A stretch of DNA of 62,000 nucleotides from Glandiceps talaboti (Eukaryota > Hemichordata > Enteropneusta > Spengelidae), in NCBI RefSeq assembly GCF_964340395.1, contig NC_135552.1, positions 26,177,181-26,239,180 of the forward strand, written 5' to 3'. Positions within the stretch are counted from its first letter, which is position 1; each line of letters opens with the position of its first letter. A program made the translations under genes and the position numbers. Under the pieces are notes generated by a model, which made no database searches, had not been told where the DNA came from, and worked only from the letters and a program-made list of their open reading frames with translations. Below are positions 11,399-26,215 of this stretch, one piece after another.

Positions 11399-12492
11399 GA
11401 CTCGGACTGACCTGCATATCAATATGCAATATCAATATTCTTTTTTAGGCCGTCCATGGTGAACGTGGGCTTTATCTTAACCACCAAATGCTGTTCATTG
11501 ATACGTTTCTTGTCGACTTTTAACAACCACTGGTTTAACAAAAAAGTATTTTCCCCTCTGCATACATGCCTTGTATTTATAGTACTACATCCTTATTTGA
11601 ATTTGATCGTAGTCTGAAAGAATTATCACTTTTAATCAATTTAGTTATAAGGGTTGACTGATGGGGTGGGGGTGGGGGTGGGGGAGGTCTGAGGCCTAAC
11701 TTAAGTATTTAATATTTTTTCCCCAAACTAACTATTGACGTTGCCCCTTAGACAGTTTTATTGTTCGCATGATGATGTTCAAAGTTAGAGTTACTGTATC
11801 AAAACACCCGTTTTCACGCTTTTATTTAGGTCTTTAAAGTTGATGTCCGAATGGTATTTCTTTATTCCTAGGTCGTGAAAGAAGACGAACTGGATGCGTT
11901 GGATATAGGCATCGATCAGTATATACCAGAGCCGACAGACGGTAACACACTACAAATATATTCAGTTCGCCATACCTGGCTATACTATTAACTTTCAGAT
12001 ACATGTAATAGTCGCTGTCTACACGTGGATCGTCTTACCTGAATCTTGCGTTAAAAAGTCAATTTGTACTATTCAGGGATGTGTATATAAAGGACAGTAG
12101 CCGGCAAAAACAACCGTGTTCTTTAACATTTCTTTCCAGATACATAGAAAGTTGCTTTATCATTTCCATTTTCAATCTATATATAGCTTTCGTCGGGCAG
12201 ATTTATCTGTCATTATCGGAGTCTTTGTGTAAAAGGGTGTAGTAACTTTATGACCCTCAGAAACGGGTATCATCTCGACATGGTAAAATAGCCTCAGAAC
12301 ACAGAGTTAGGATTACGTTGTGAGGGTGTGGACATGCATAATGAACACGTAAGATAATATCTTATAGTACTTGCTTTAGAATAAAACAACAAAAACTCTG
12401 TTGTACTTATCAACCTACTTTTCGAAATTTAACTTTAAAAAACAGCTTCATTCCTAACTATTAATATCTCGACCGATTTTTGTTCCGATGGT

Positions 12493-12528
<36 letters not shown>

Positions 12529-14247
12529 ACACACACACACACACTTACACGCACGCATGCATGCACATACACGCATACATGATACGCACATAGGGACACA
12601 CATACACACGCACGCACGCACGCATACACGCACAAACACAAAGGTGAGCAAGTCAAAATAATAACAAAGTATATACATTTTACCAAGGGTAAACCACTTT
12701 AATTTGATACCGAATGTGAGGATAGTTAGTTTCTTTTGCCAAGTGTGTGTGGGATGGGATGGGATAGGGTGAGATGGGACGGGGTGGGGGTGGGGGTCTA
12801 AAAAGCTAAAGCCGACGTACTTTATGTTTTATCTACAGGTAGTGAGTGCTATACGATATCAAACGGTATTGATTATCGAGGTACGCAATCTAGAACCCAA
12901 AGAGGTTACACTTGTCAGAAGTGGACATCCCAGTCACCTCACCAGCATACAATAACACCCGACAAGTACGGTTTTGCTGGGCTAGGAGATCACAATTACT
13001 GCCGCAATCCAAATGGTGCTGAACGTCCATGGTGTTACACAACATCCTCGTCTGTAGCCTGGGAGTATTGTAATGTGGGAGCCAGGAGACCCTCCTGTCC
13101 AAACGGTAAGAATTGAAAATCGTTTTGATGTTGCTGTTATTTTTGTTTGTTGTCAATGCTACTATGTTGTCACTGTCTTGTTGTGGTGTTTTTACTATCA
13201 AATACAAAGGACTGCCGTCACAGCAATCTGCTAATACTGAGTCTTACCTGTTTTAGTCAAACTGTTAAATGAATTGTGTGTACACGCTTCTCAGATTGAA
13301 GGAAATAAATGCACATTTCTATCCAACTGTCATGACAAGAAAAATATTGAATTGATGAATAGATCATTTCACCACTAATGTTTTTTTTTCTTCTGTTATG
13401 AACAGAGAAAAAGGGCTCGGGATTTGTATACACTCGATGGGGCAACAGTTACTGGAACTACACAGTTGGTGTACAGCGGTGAGTGTTCTAGATATTTAAA
13501 ATTATGTTTGACTTTCAAATAATACACGATAACATAACCACCACCAACCTCTCCATCAATACTATTACGTCAAACCTCCTGTGTATTGAGATTGGAAGAC
13601 CTATGCTTGGGGATCTGTACTTGTCTCATACGGACCGCCCCCCCCCCCTCCCGAAGCCATGGGTGTTTTGTCAAGTTTTAGGCTATTTATACATAGGGCT
13701 TAAATTTTCTTTTAAAAAACGTTCACGGCTCAATTACAGTATAAGGTCCTATGGTTGTATCGTTGGTAAGTTTCTTTTTCATACTAAGAGTATTATTAGG
13801 CTGTGCATAGTCCTATACGAGTTACGACCATCTCCAAAACAATGTATGATTACTCTAGCACAGAATTCCGTTCTCACCACCAATAGCAATAGTTTATTCT
13901 ATTGGAGCATTGATATAAATGTGATGACGTTATCACGTCCTTACTTCACTTAAACTGCAGTTTAAGTTTGTAGTAAACCGAAAGAAGTAACCAATTACAA
14001 CCACCTGTCACTACTGACATTTCTTCCCCAGCAGCAGATTTAGCTAGACTTTCGATATAATCTGTCCTTTTGACTGTACGTTAGCATGAGATCATAGAGA
14101 ACCACTACACGTATACTGTCATGAATATGTTGTATGTTGCCTTTTTAGGCAAATGTTTCACAGCTTTGCAAGACAGTGGCATTGCCATCTACGGTTAGCA
14201 TATTAATCTTTACACACACACACACACACACGCGCGCGCGCGCACGC

Positions 14248-14300
<53 letters not shown>

Positions 14301-15291
14301 CAGACATACACATATGTAGGGTTGAAATATGAAAGAAAATTTTTAATAACAGTATGAAAGTAAAAGGTTGCATTTTTGGTGTATCTGATTGTTGGTTGAT
14401 TGACTACTAAGTGCCTCTCACTCACTCGTCATAAGGTTGGTGGGGTCCTAGGGGGTCCCCGCCCTTAGAAGCTCTGGCGGTTTTTAAGGCAATTTTTAGC
14501 TTATTCATGGCCTTTTAGGTGATGATTTCACAGCTTCGAAAAACTAAAGTTAGTGCAAGTTTTAACAAGTGTTTACATGGCATGACATGTGCAGTAACTA
14601 GTGTTGGGTGTCATAGAGTTGAACGGTATAAGTATGGATAGTTCTAACGTTGCACTCTAGCACCCACGTCACTCCCATACTTGGGTGTTTTGTTTTATTT
14701 CTGTGCGGAGAAAAAGTTACTATCAAAACGACCCCTATTACAAGTTGCCATATTTGGTAGCTGTATTATTCCATTCCTGAAGAAAGCACTTCTTTTGTAT
14801 ATTCAGGAGCAATGTCTGGTAAGCACTACACTCTTAAAGGAGATGGTGGTAATTATCTGTGTCTTCCTAAAACACCAAAATACGACAGCAGCACTGTAGT
14901 GTCTGGCCATCAAAGTGATCGTGCACGCCTTTACCCGGTGGAATATAGGCAATCATCTGGACCCCTTCGCTCAAGTATCTATCACGATGTCCCCTGTGCC
15001 GTGTGTCTCCAGGAGTACCGTAACAATCATATTATGTATCCTGCGCGTGATGATTGTCCTCCCAGTTGGACAAGAGAGTATTATGGGTATTTGATGTCAG
15101 CGGCCTACAGTCACTATTCAACCGAGTACGTCTGTGTTGATAGAGCTGGTGCAAGGCTGGCAGGCACATCAAGCGGTGTCTCGATAGCTTTGTTATACCC
15201 AGTTGAAAGTATTTGTGTAAGCGGCAGTGGTATACCATGTAGTCCTTACGTCAGTGGTTACGAGTTAACTTGTGCCGTTTGCTCCAAATAA
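10651..15291 (+). CDS. Secreted kringle + short-chain-collagen-C4-type protein, with a frame break in exon 4
   Basis: Five exons: 10651-10734 (signal peptide [20 protein letters not shown]), 11872-11941 (acidic linker), 12839-13105 (kringle), 13406-13478 and 14807-15291 (C4-type NC1-like domain). The kringle has all six cysteines and the hallmarks DYRGT, CQKW, YCRNP and RPWCYTT, but reads NPNGA where lysine-binding kringles have NPDGD, so lysine binding is doubtful. Exon 4 begins FVYTRWGN in the expected frame, while its end matches the family's GTTQLVYSG only in another frame. The exon is 73 nt, one too many or two too few, and the conserved Cys-Pro is lost. This is either a real frameshift (pseudogene or null allele) or a base error. 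Exon 5 is intact and family-typical ([24 protein letters not shown]). AATAAA lies at 15383. By family it should be extracellular matrix or secreted. Confidence 0.82.
11346..11396. repeat. (GTT)n array in kringle gene intron 1
   Basis: About 16 uninterrupted GTT units. Confidence 0.93.
12494..12640. repeat. (AC)n and (ACGC)n microsatellite in kringle gene intron 2
   Basis: CA repeats with interspersed ACGC and ATAC units, just upstream of a G-rich tract (about 12745-12797) and the kringle exon. Confidence 0.9.
14213..14303. repeat. (AC)n(GC)n(CAGA)n compound microsatellite in kringle gene intron 4
   Basis: CA, then CG, then about 17 CAGA units, between exons 4 and 5. Confidence 0.93.
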
Positions 15292-15535
15292 GGAATGTCA
15301 CATAAAGTTCAGTATTTTTATCTCGTTAATAGTGAAAATTTAGTCACTCTACAGATACTGGATACATAGTTGTTTTGAAAGCAATAAATCATAATGTAAC
15401 TAAGTTCAAAATGAATTATGCACCTGAGTTTCTTTATGTGAGTCAAGTGTGGACAAGATAAGAATTATACTTTTCATTGAATACCCAATACCTATTGCAT
15501 GACCTGTTCAAGATGATACCACATTTTAATTTCTA

Positions 15536-15735
15536 AATGAATGAATGAATGAACGGAAGATGAATGAATGAATGAATGAATGAATGAATGCATGCATGGA
15601 TAAATGAAAGGAAGGAAGGAACAGAAGAATGAATGAATAAATGAATGAATGAATGAATGAATGAATGAATGAATGAATGAATGAATGAATCGATCAAAAA
15701 CCCAACCAACCAACCAACCAATCAATCAATCTGTC
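15536..15735. repeat. (GAAT)n / (CCAA)n array downstream of the kringle gene
   Basis: GAAT units with GCAT and AAGG interruptions, ending in CCAA and TCAA units. The long Ser-Phe-Ile-His reading frames over it are repeat translation. Confidence 0.93.
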
Positions 15736-16182
15736 TCTATTGAAATGGCTGATGAAAGATCGATTTGGCTGCCTGCGGAGACCGCATTTCCCAGATTTTC
15801 CAGACGAACAAGAGATATCTGCATGTCTGCCTGTGTCTTTTATGTGCATTTATGTGTCATTGCTTTAAAAAGAAATGTCAATTGAAGACTGAAGACTGAA
15901 TAAAACTTAAACATTCCCTGCTATGAATGTAACATTTCAGCGAGTATGTACACTTCGTCAACGTTATGTTCAATAAAAACTTAAATTATATTACAGTAAC
16001 TTTTATTCTTCTAGTATAGACTGGTTGTCAAATCGGTAGATCAGAAAATAGAAGAACCTTTAGTTTGTTTGTGAAAAGAAGACAGTCAATCTAATACTAA
16101 TACTTTATCCACACATATGTATGTCTAGTTAGCCTCGAGTCTGTTAAAAACACAGCCCTTTGTAATAGTTACCCTTGGAACT

Positions 16183-16437
16183 GAAACGAGGCTGTCCTAT
16201 TGAAACGAGCTAGAGGCTGTCCTATAGATACGAGGCTGTCCTATAAAGACGAGGGTGTCCTATAGAGACGAGGCTGTGCTATTGTAACGAGGCTGTCTTA
16301 TAGAAACGAGGGTCTGATATTGAAACGAGGCTGTCTTATAAAAACGAGGGTGTGATATTGAAACGAGGCTGTCTTATAGAAACGAGGGTGTGATATTGAA
16401 ACGAGGCTGTCTTATAGAAACGAGGCTATCCTATTGA
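16183..16437. repeat. ~20/40-bp minisatellite (acgaggctgtcctat-type)
   Basis: About a dozen units related to 'gaaacgaggctgtcctatt' run head to tail. The later part settles into a 40-bp higher-order unit alternating 'gaggctgtcttata' and 'gagggtgtgatatt'. Confidence 0.9.
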
Positions 16438-17756
16438 AGACTTTTTTGCCAAAGAGAAAAGACGAATACAAATGTAATAGGATTGCACAACATTGTACAA
16501 GGTGAACTTTGATGTCATGAATATAACATCTTGAAAACTTTTGATTAAAAAAGAGACATTTTGTATTACGTTTAAGTATACTACACAATGTAGATGTATT
16601 CGTTTATATGATTGTTTTGCAGAAGTGGTGTAAGCTTAATTCAAGAATGCAAGAAATATGAATGTTATCGGTACTTCGAAATATTTGGGTTCAAATACAT
16701 ATTTTATGTTCACTGAAAATATTAATTGTGTCATTAAGAAAATAAGGCAGCGTATGTTCCTATCAAGATAATTCCGGGAGAGAAAAGCGGTCATGTTTCG
16801 TGGTACATTAAAAGTCTTGCATTTAAAAAACAACCTCCATTCTGATGTCCAGTTTCGATCAATGCCAATGTATGGATTTCATTTTTCTTGCATATATTGA
16901 AGATTTCGACAGAAGGACTCGGAAAATCCCTTGAAAAAAGGTTGAAGTACAGAATTTGCTAGATTCTATGAAATTAAGTTTCACATTTTGGTATTGAAGC
17001 CAAGATTTCGCATTCTCTGCTCGTGACATGATGAATAACATGACACTACCAGATCACTCTGGTTTAAAAAAAAATAAACTCACTAAAAGGTTAAAAATGT
17101 ATAGGAAGGAAGCTATGGTATAACATTTGGTAGTATTTGGCATTGTGTTTAGCTACATATAACCAAGTATTTTAGTCATGCTTTTCTAATTGCATAGTAG
17201 TGATCCTTTGATCATTTTGTTGTTGGACTTCATTTTCATTGCGGATAGTATCTGATAACCTACGCCCTCTACGGTTCTCATAAATTGTTTCCTATAAATG
17301 AAACAACACATCATCTGTATCTTATGGACCCATGATGTCAGTACGAGGTCATATATAAATTATACCCATGAATTATGATACAGGTATTATCATACAGGTT
17401 GTCAAAAATGTCCATTATTTGTAATAAACACTTTATGCGTGTATTTAATGGTTGGAAATGAGAGATGGGTAACGATACAAGTACAACATTTCATTGTCAG
17501 AGGTTGTCTTTGGTCAAAAATATGTTAGTCTCTTAGATAGATACATGTAATAATAAACAACTCAACAACTAAAAGTTATCGTTTTGGACGGCCTCAAACT
17601 TATCTATCGCACATCACATAATAAGCTTGGCTTTGAATCTGTTGTCATGTTAAAACTGCACTACTTGTAACTGGAGTATCATATTCGAACAAACAACCAT
17701 GAACATTAATAATTAGACATTGCACATATTTATCAGTGTTCGATATTATCCATAAG

Positions 17757-17835
17757 TAGTACACAAACAGGTTGAAATCATGATCGTCGTTGAGGGCGCT
17801 GATTTTTGGGTAAGGACCCAAATTCATTTTGATTT
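17757..17835 (-). repeat. Dispersed repeat copy 1 (GGTCC..ACC..AGCGCCC family)
   Basis: Read on the minus strand it shares TTGATTTT/GGGTCC-ACC-CAGCGCCC blocks, then 'atttcaacctgtt' and 'ggataaaatcg'-like blocks, with plus-strand sequence at 40762-40858. A shorter part is shared with the minus strand at 26160-26215. It is non-coding, probably a short interspersed or MITE-type element. Confidence 0.6.
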
Positions 17836-19284
17836 GATTTATCGCGTATACCCACAGGTAATGTAATACTGTTCAGGGTGTATTTCGATCAAGTTATTGT
17901 ATCTAACAAAACATTTTTAAAAAAGCGTTCCAGGTGCAGCTTTCATAAACTCCGAGTTATACATGATGTAATTTCTGACACGATATTTCATACTATTTAT
18001 TTTAGACAAATTATTACTCATTATTACTCTTAATGTATATATCATCTCTTGTTATGGAAAATCTTATATTGTTATGACAATGTAATCCTTAAAATCTGAC
18101 ATTTGATAAGGCGATGTTTGAGTCTGGACTTTTAGGCCCATACTTTGCATTGTGATTGATCCACTTACTGTAGGACTACATTATATTGTTATAGGGTGTA
18201 CGTATAGGATAAAGAATATTGATATATTTAAGAAAATTGCCTTTGGTTCTTGGACCCTAGTAAGACACAATAGATGTCATAAAATGGAAATTGTTTTGAT
18301 TGTTCAGACATGTGTTCGTACCTTGTTTATTAAGACACATTCGTTCAGCGGTACAATATTCGACAATACTACGTTGTAGGGTTCTGTTAAATATACTAGT
18401 AATTCTTTCTCTAGATAGTCGCATGCAAATCATGACAACGAGAGAAATTACTTACACCATCCTTACGTATAAGGCAGTGATCATGAAGGCAATGCAGTAG
18501 AAGGCAGTGAAGATGACGCAATGTTCGATCAAGAACACGCTAATAAATGTATCAAAATTTGGTTTCTTATGTTTTAAATGTATTGCAGCAACGACCTTTA
18601 TTGAGCGGAATGGTGTGCACAACATATTCCTGAGTTGTGAACACTATTAAATTATTTAATTAATAAAACATATTTAAATGAAAGTATATCAAACGTCAAA
18701 ATCGTTCAATCAATCTGCCTATAAAGGTAATGTATCTCTCTCTCCACGCCCATGTTATCAAATGAAAGATTTCATCGTTAGATTTTGTCCTGAATCTTCA
18801 TCGTGAAGGTTAGGTTAATCAACTAAGGTTGGTCTATACCATCAAGTAATGTTAACTTTTAAAAGTTAGAATACAAAGCAAATCTAACGAGAAACATTAG
18901 GTTTGTATCTTTGTTAAGAAGTTTTATAACTGTAAAATTGTGTTAGGATTGAACAAAAACAATTCATTTTGCCATTGGATTATGGCGACTATTTGTTACC
19001 AATTTGGTGACAGGTCTTTTTTTGTGGTCAAGATGCGTCACTGTAAGTCCTATACAGTGTTTGTATTGATAAGGTATAGCATATCTAATCATGCACTACA
19101 TTCAGCTGGCATGTTCTCGACCACGTCATTGATGATAAGAAGGGGATATGAAGGGGAATAATTTTTTCAAATATATCAGATAAATACTCGAAGGGACAGA
19201 CCAACATTTTCCCCGTCACACCGCGTTCTTCCCGTTGTGTTATACTCCATATGTAAGATTCCCATAGCTGGTAAACAAGGTGCA

Positions 19285-19306
19285 ATTGGCAGAAAATGGT
19301 CACGTG
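19285..19306 (+). promoter_or_regulatory. ATTGG-N11-CACGTG module of gene A
   Basis: ATTGG at 19285-19289 and CACGTG at 19301-19306 (TCACGTGA context), 117 bp before the start codon. The spacer and flank (gaaaatggtcac) are nearly identical to those of gene D. Confidence 0.85.
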
Positions 19307-19417
19307 AGTAGCACAACTATATCCACTCACCGTATGGTGACTAGGGAATTTAAACCTTCATTGAATGATTTCTTACGAAACATACATTTGTCTGACGTCC
19401 TCCACACATAAGCAAGA

Positions 19418-20002
19418 ATGATTCACATCTTTGTATTACTGAGTGCCGTTTTCTTGATGTCCACCAACGTGGAAGGTGACAACAGTGAGAGAGAAGTAGG
19501 CTCTAGTAAGTTATCATACAGAAATCTTTCCTTAGTTAAAGTTTTAGAAACGATATAAAATTCTTCACAATACATTTAAGAGCACCAAAATCATATTTCC
19601 CATTTGACTGTGTTGATTGGATGTCAAAAATTAGCCTTTCAAATTGATTATCCTGCTCTGCTTCTTTCCGCTCCAGAATCCACTGTTCTCGCTGGAGTTG
19701 TATTTACAAGATGGGGACACAATGAATGTCCTCTGGACACGAAGTTAGTGTATACTGGTAAGTGTGGACAGAAAAATATTGATTTGTTGCAAGATTAGAG
19801 CTGATTACCTTTGTCTGATAAATACCAAAAGTTGGATGTATAACGAGTGATTATTAGCAATTTTAAAAAACTAGTTATGGTTAAATTAGTGAGTGACCAG
19901 GGACGTCCTTTGGACTGGTTTCAACCTAAGGGCAGTTATTGTTTGTGTAGTTGCTTACTAGTATAGGGTTTGGTTATTGAGAGGTTAACCAATGTGCAAA
20001 AT

Positions 20003-20081
<79 letters not shown>

Positions 20082-20149
20082 AATGAATGAATGAATGAAT
20101 GAATGAATGAATGAATAAATGAATGAATGGGTGTGATTGATTGATTGAG

Positions 20150-20180
<31 letters not shown>

Positions 20181-20181
20181 G

Positions 20182-20213
<32 letters not shown>

Positions 20214-21053
20214 CAATTGATTGATTTATCGGGTGAGAGAGAGTGAGTGAGTGAGTGAGTGAGTCAGTAAGCTAGCGAGCGAGAGATCGCGTGTTTTCCG
20301 ATGTATCGAAAGCTGTGCTACAAAAAGATAATCAAATTTTTCGTTATCTAATCTGATGTGTGTATAATTGACAGTAACATTGAATTGTTTTCGGAGTCAG
20401 ATGCAATGTATCACTTTCAGTGTGGGTAATTTGTCTTGTTGTTATAGTCATATTATTTATGTCCTTGCGGAAGATGAAGAGCCATCCATTGGTTATAATT
20501 ATAATTGACTTCCTATAACAACTTCATAATTGTAAATTAAGTTTTAAAGTGTGTGATTTCAATTCTAGGTGTTATGGGCAGCAAATATTTTAGCCAAGTT
20601 GGAAATGGTGGAAACTATCTATGTCTACCTGTAGTACCAGATTACGATGAGGCTGAGGTTGTATCTGGTGTCCAAACGGACCGTGCGTATATTTACCACA
20701 CTGAATATCTTGGAAGTACTGGTCCCTTTTCGGATATGCGATACCACGATGGTATATGCGCTGTTTGCTTAGATGACTACCATAATAATGTCATTTTGTA
20801 CCCATCAAGAAGAGACTGTCCAGCTGGATGGGACGTTGAGTATTATGGGTTCCTGATGGCGGCGAGGACTGATTACCAAACAACTGAACACATCTGTGTT
20901 GATGTCGAGGGCAGAGCAATGCTGGGTACCGGTGCTTCTGTTGCCGGAGGACGAATGTATCCTGTAGAGGCACGCTGTCCAACTGGCAGTGGCATACCAT
21001 GTGGTCCATACGTCGACGGATATGAATTAACATGTGCTATGTGCGCTATTTAA
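19418..21053 (+). CDS. Gene A: secreted short-chain-collagen-C4-type (NC1-like) protein
   Basis: Three exons, 19418-19505, 19677-19757 and 20569-21053, joined by phase-1 introns, give 217 aa. Exon 1 is a signal peptide (MIHIFVLLSAVFLMS) plus a charged linker. Exon 2 has the family motif VVFTRWGHNECP ending in LVYTG. Exon 3 carries [45 protein letters not shown] and PYVDGYELTC. Exons 2 and 3 together hold ten cysteines. This is the C-terminal domain of spongin short-chain collagen-related proteins, a family related to the collagen IV NC1 domain, but no Gly-X-Y repeat is present. By family the product should be secreted and matrix-associated. AATAAA lies at 21154. Gene D is its closest relative here. 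Confidence 0.9.
20005..20275. repeat. (GT)n(GAAT)n(GATT)n(GAGT)n compound array in gene A intron 2
   Basis: GT dinucleotides, then GAAT, GATT and GAGT tetranucleotides in sequence, all inside the intron before the terminal exon. Confidence 0.93.
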
Positions 21054-21479
21054 CCAACCTCCAACCTCCTTGTTAATCACTATATACATACTTACATGTA
21101 TCTAATTGATAGTACATATGAACGGTGTTTGTCAAAAATTATGTAATTTTGAAAATAAATGTCCTGAACATACAAAACCGTTACTTGCTGGTTGTTTTGT
21201 TCATCAGGTATATGACATGAGTGTATGTGATGAGAAATGACCTCAACTAAAAGTGTTTGGATAAGCTAGTGTGCGTTTTTTGAAAGCCGTGGGTACGTTG
21301 GTTTAATAATTGGTGTAGGTTTCCAGATAAAGTCCATGATACTTGCTGCAATCGATTCAATATATGACCAGGGGTAAATTAAATGCCTCCTGGAAGGGCA
21401 AAACCATAGATTTTTGTTCCTACACACATTATTGGAATGCAAAATTCTTAGCTCTAGCTACTATACATGACGTACCCCT

Positions 21480-21940
21480 TAATTGGAAAATCAATTAATA
21501 GTATGTGGAACTATATGAACTTTGAAGCTTGCATAAATAAGACTTTGCCTAATTATTGAAAATCATTAATTATGCAAATGAACCTTTAATATTATAAGCT
21601 ACAAATCATTAATTGTGTAAATATCTCATTAAAACTAAAAACTATGCCAACTTGTTTTTATAGGATATGTGTAATTTGTTAATGTTTATTTATGTACCAT
21701 ATGTTGCGGAATTTGATATGGGCATTCTTTAGATATATCTTCATTACTGATAATCGTTAATTATGCAAATTACTCATTAAAGCTACACGCTACTTCAGCG
21801 AATTTTATAGGACATATGCACTTTGGTATGGATGTACCAAATGATATGTACCAAATTATACTGAATTTGAAGTATGCATTCTTAAGAAATAGCCTAATTA
21901 TTAAAATCCTATCAATTATGCAAATGACTAATTGATATTA
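21480..21940. repeat. Degenerate ~155-190-bp tandem repeat carrying ATGCAAAT
   Basis: Blocks with 'aattatgcaaatgac' and 'cattaaa.ctaca..ct' recur with the octamer ATGCAAAT at 21572, 21763 and 21918. Related sequence in the opposite orientation (ATTTGCATAATTA) is present at about 31855 and 32100. It lies between the convergent genes A and B. Confidence 0.6.
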
Positions 21941-22044
21941 CCAAAATCTAATCAGTTCTTGTCAGTACCATATAGAAGATGTGTAGCAAGTTTCATTAGC
22001 ATCGGTATTGTAGATTTTGAAATGTTGTGCTCACAGACGCGCGA

Positions 22045-22128
22045 TCACACACACACACATATACACTCTAACACATACATACATACATACATACATATAT
22101 ACATACATACATACATACATACACACAC
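22045..22128. repeat. (AC)n/(ATAC)n microsatellite
   Basis: CA and ATAC units with one ATAT interruption, between genes A and B. Confidence 0.9.
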
Positions 22129-22673
22129 ACAGACGGAGAGACAAAAACCTATTGTAATGGTTACCATGCTTATAACAACCATGCATATTTTGAATTCATT
22201 ATCTTATATAAAACATTCAACATACAATACTTGGTTGCACAAAAGTGTTACATTTGCCATTAAGTTCTGTAAATAATCCATTATCATTATTGTACAGAAC
22301 ATATTTTGCTGTGAATCACTAATAACATAGAATGGGCAAATTGTGTACTTAAGTTGTTGTTTTTTCTTTTTTAATTCTGCAAAAATTACGAACAACGTAT
22401 AGAAATTGATCATTTGGAATTATGAAAAGATGTGACCACTCAGGGACCATCTTAAGATCTTATCTATATAAGACCTAAGAGTACGAAAAATATTGGGAAG
22501 TAATATGTAACTAATACTAACACAATGACTCTGGTAGTTTGAGTTATAATCTTGCACCCATTATCAAATTCGATAATGGGTCTAAGAGTTATTTCATTTT
22601 CTTAAATGATTTAGGACTCAAAACAAAAATAGTGAAATATATCAATTTTTTATTTGATCTGACTGAAATTCTT

Positions 22674-25128
<2,455 letters not shown>

Positions 25129-25221
25129 GCTTTGTTTTCAATGTTCAGTTGATTTTGTAAAGTCAGAAGTGAATGAAACTTAAGAAGTGGTTGTTTATGC
25201 ACCATGACAAGATATCTTATT

Positions 25222-25243
25222 CACGTGACACAGTTCAACCAAT
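25222..25243 (-). promoter_or_regulatory. ATTGG-N11-CACGTG module of gene B
   Basis: On the minus strand ATTGG (complement of 25239-25243) precedes CACGTG (25222-25227) by exactly 11 bp. The E-box begins 99 bp before the start codon at 25128. Confidence 0.83.
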
Positions 25244-25489
25244 TGTATCTTGCAAATATTCTGTGGGAATCAAGCATATGAAAAGGGATGAACTATACGA
25301 AGGGGAAAATTTTGGACAGTACCTTTCATCATGAAAATATCGCAGTGTATCTATTTATATACTTCCTATCTCTGATAATAGCTTCATGGCCGAGAACATG
25401 GCAGCTGGAATAAACAAGAACAGGCAGAGATGTGTTATCAATGTGAATGATAGATATATGTTAATTTGTTGAACTGAATGGTGAGTTTA

Positions 25490-25700
25490 ATTGTGTGACC
25501 CCTTTAGACCATAGAAATATAGTTTCAGGATAAAATTGGAACGAATTCGGTGTTTAAGAGTCTATGACAGTTTATTGGGAACTCATTGTTGTAATTGTGT
25601 GACCCTTTTAGACCATAGAAATATTGTTTCAGGATAAAATTGGAACAAATTTGATATTTGTGAGTCTATATTGGGGAATCCAGTGTTGTAATTGTCTGAC
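25490..25700. repeat. ~110-bp direct duplication
   Basis: Two consecutive copies of a unit containing 'gaccatagaaatatagttt' and 'caggataaaattggaac' start near 25496 and 25599. The beginning of a third follows ('gtaattgtctgacc'). It lies in the divergent gap between genes B and C. Confidence 0.85.
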
Positions 25701-25800
25701 CATATTCATCAAACAACGAATAAATCAAGCAAAGCTAGAAATGGTACAGTACAAGTGTCTGACCATTCAAGCTTTGATGTGATGCCACGCTGATGCATTT

Positions 25801-26027
25801 TGGGAATTCGTGTTTGACTTTAGATGTCCTTCCATCTATAGCATGGGAATTCGTGTTTAACTTTAGATGTCCTTCCATCTATAGCATGGGAATTCGTGTT
25901 TGACTTTAGATGTCCTTCCATCTATAGCATGGGAATTCGTGTTTGACTTTAGATGTCCTTCCATCTATAGCATGGGAATTCGTGTTTGACTTTAGATGTC
26001 CTTCCATCTATAGCATGGGAATTCGTC
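25801..26027. repeat. 43-bp minisatellite, five full units plus a partial
   Basis: Near-identical units begin at 25801, 25844, 25887, 25930 and 25973, with a partial unit at 26016. Each starts 'tgggaattcgtgttt' and ends 'tccatctatagca'. Only one base differs in unit 2, so the array is young. Confidence 0.97.
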
Positions 26028-26159
26028 AAATGACCAATTTTTGAGTGATTTCAGTCTGCACTTGCTGAATTTACTGAAAAGTCGTAAAATTCGAACGAAT
26101 AAACACTTTACATGTCAATTAGAGGAGTGGTCTATTTCATCTATTAGTATAGTAATGAT

Positions 26160-26215
26160 TCGTGATTAATAGGGGGTGCTGAGTTTTGGGTGCGGACTGA
26201 AAATCAATTTGATTG
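26160..26215 (-). repeat. Dispersed repeat copy 2
   Basis: The minus strand reads TTGATTTTCAGTCCGCACC then CAGCACCCCC, matching the start of the copy at 40762 and, less closely, that at 17757-17835. Confidence 0.5.

Larger units (their letters stand above)
15736..19280. other. Intergenic stretch between the kringle gene and gene A
   Basis: No splice-supported coding sequence is seen. It holds a minisatellite at about 16183-16437, a member of a dispersed repeat family at about 17757-17835, and otherwise AT-rich unique-looking DNA. Confidence 0.55.
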
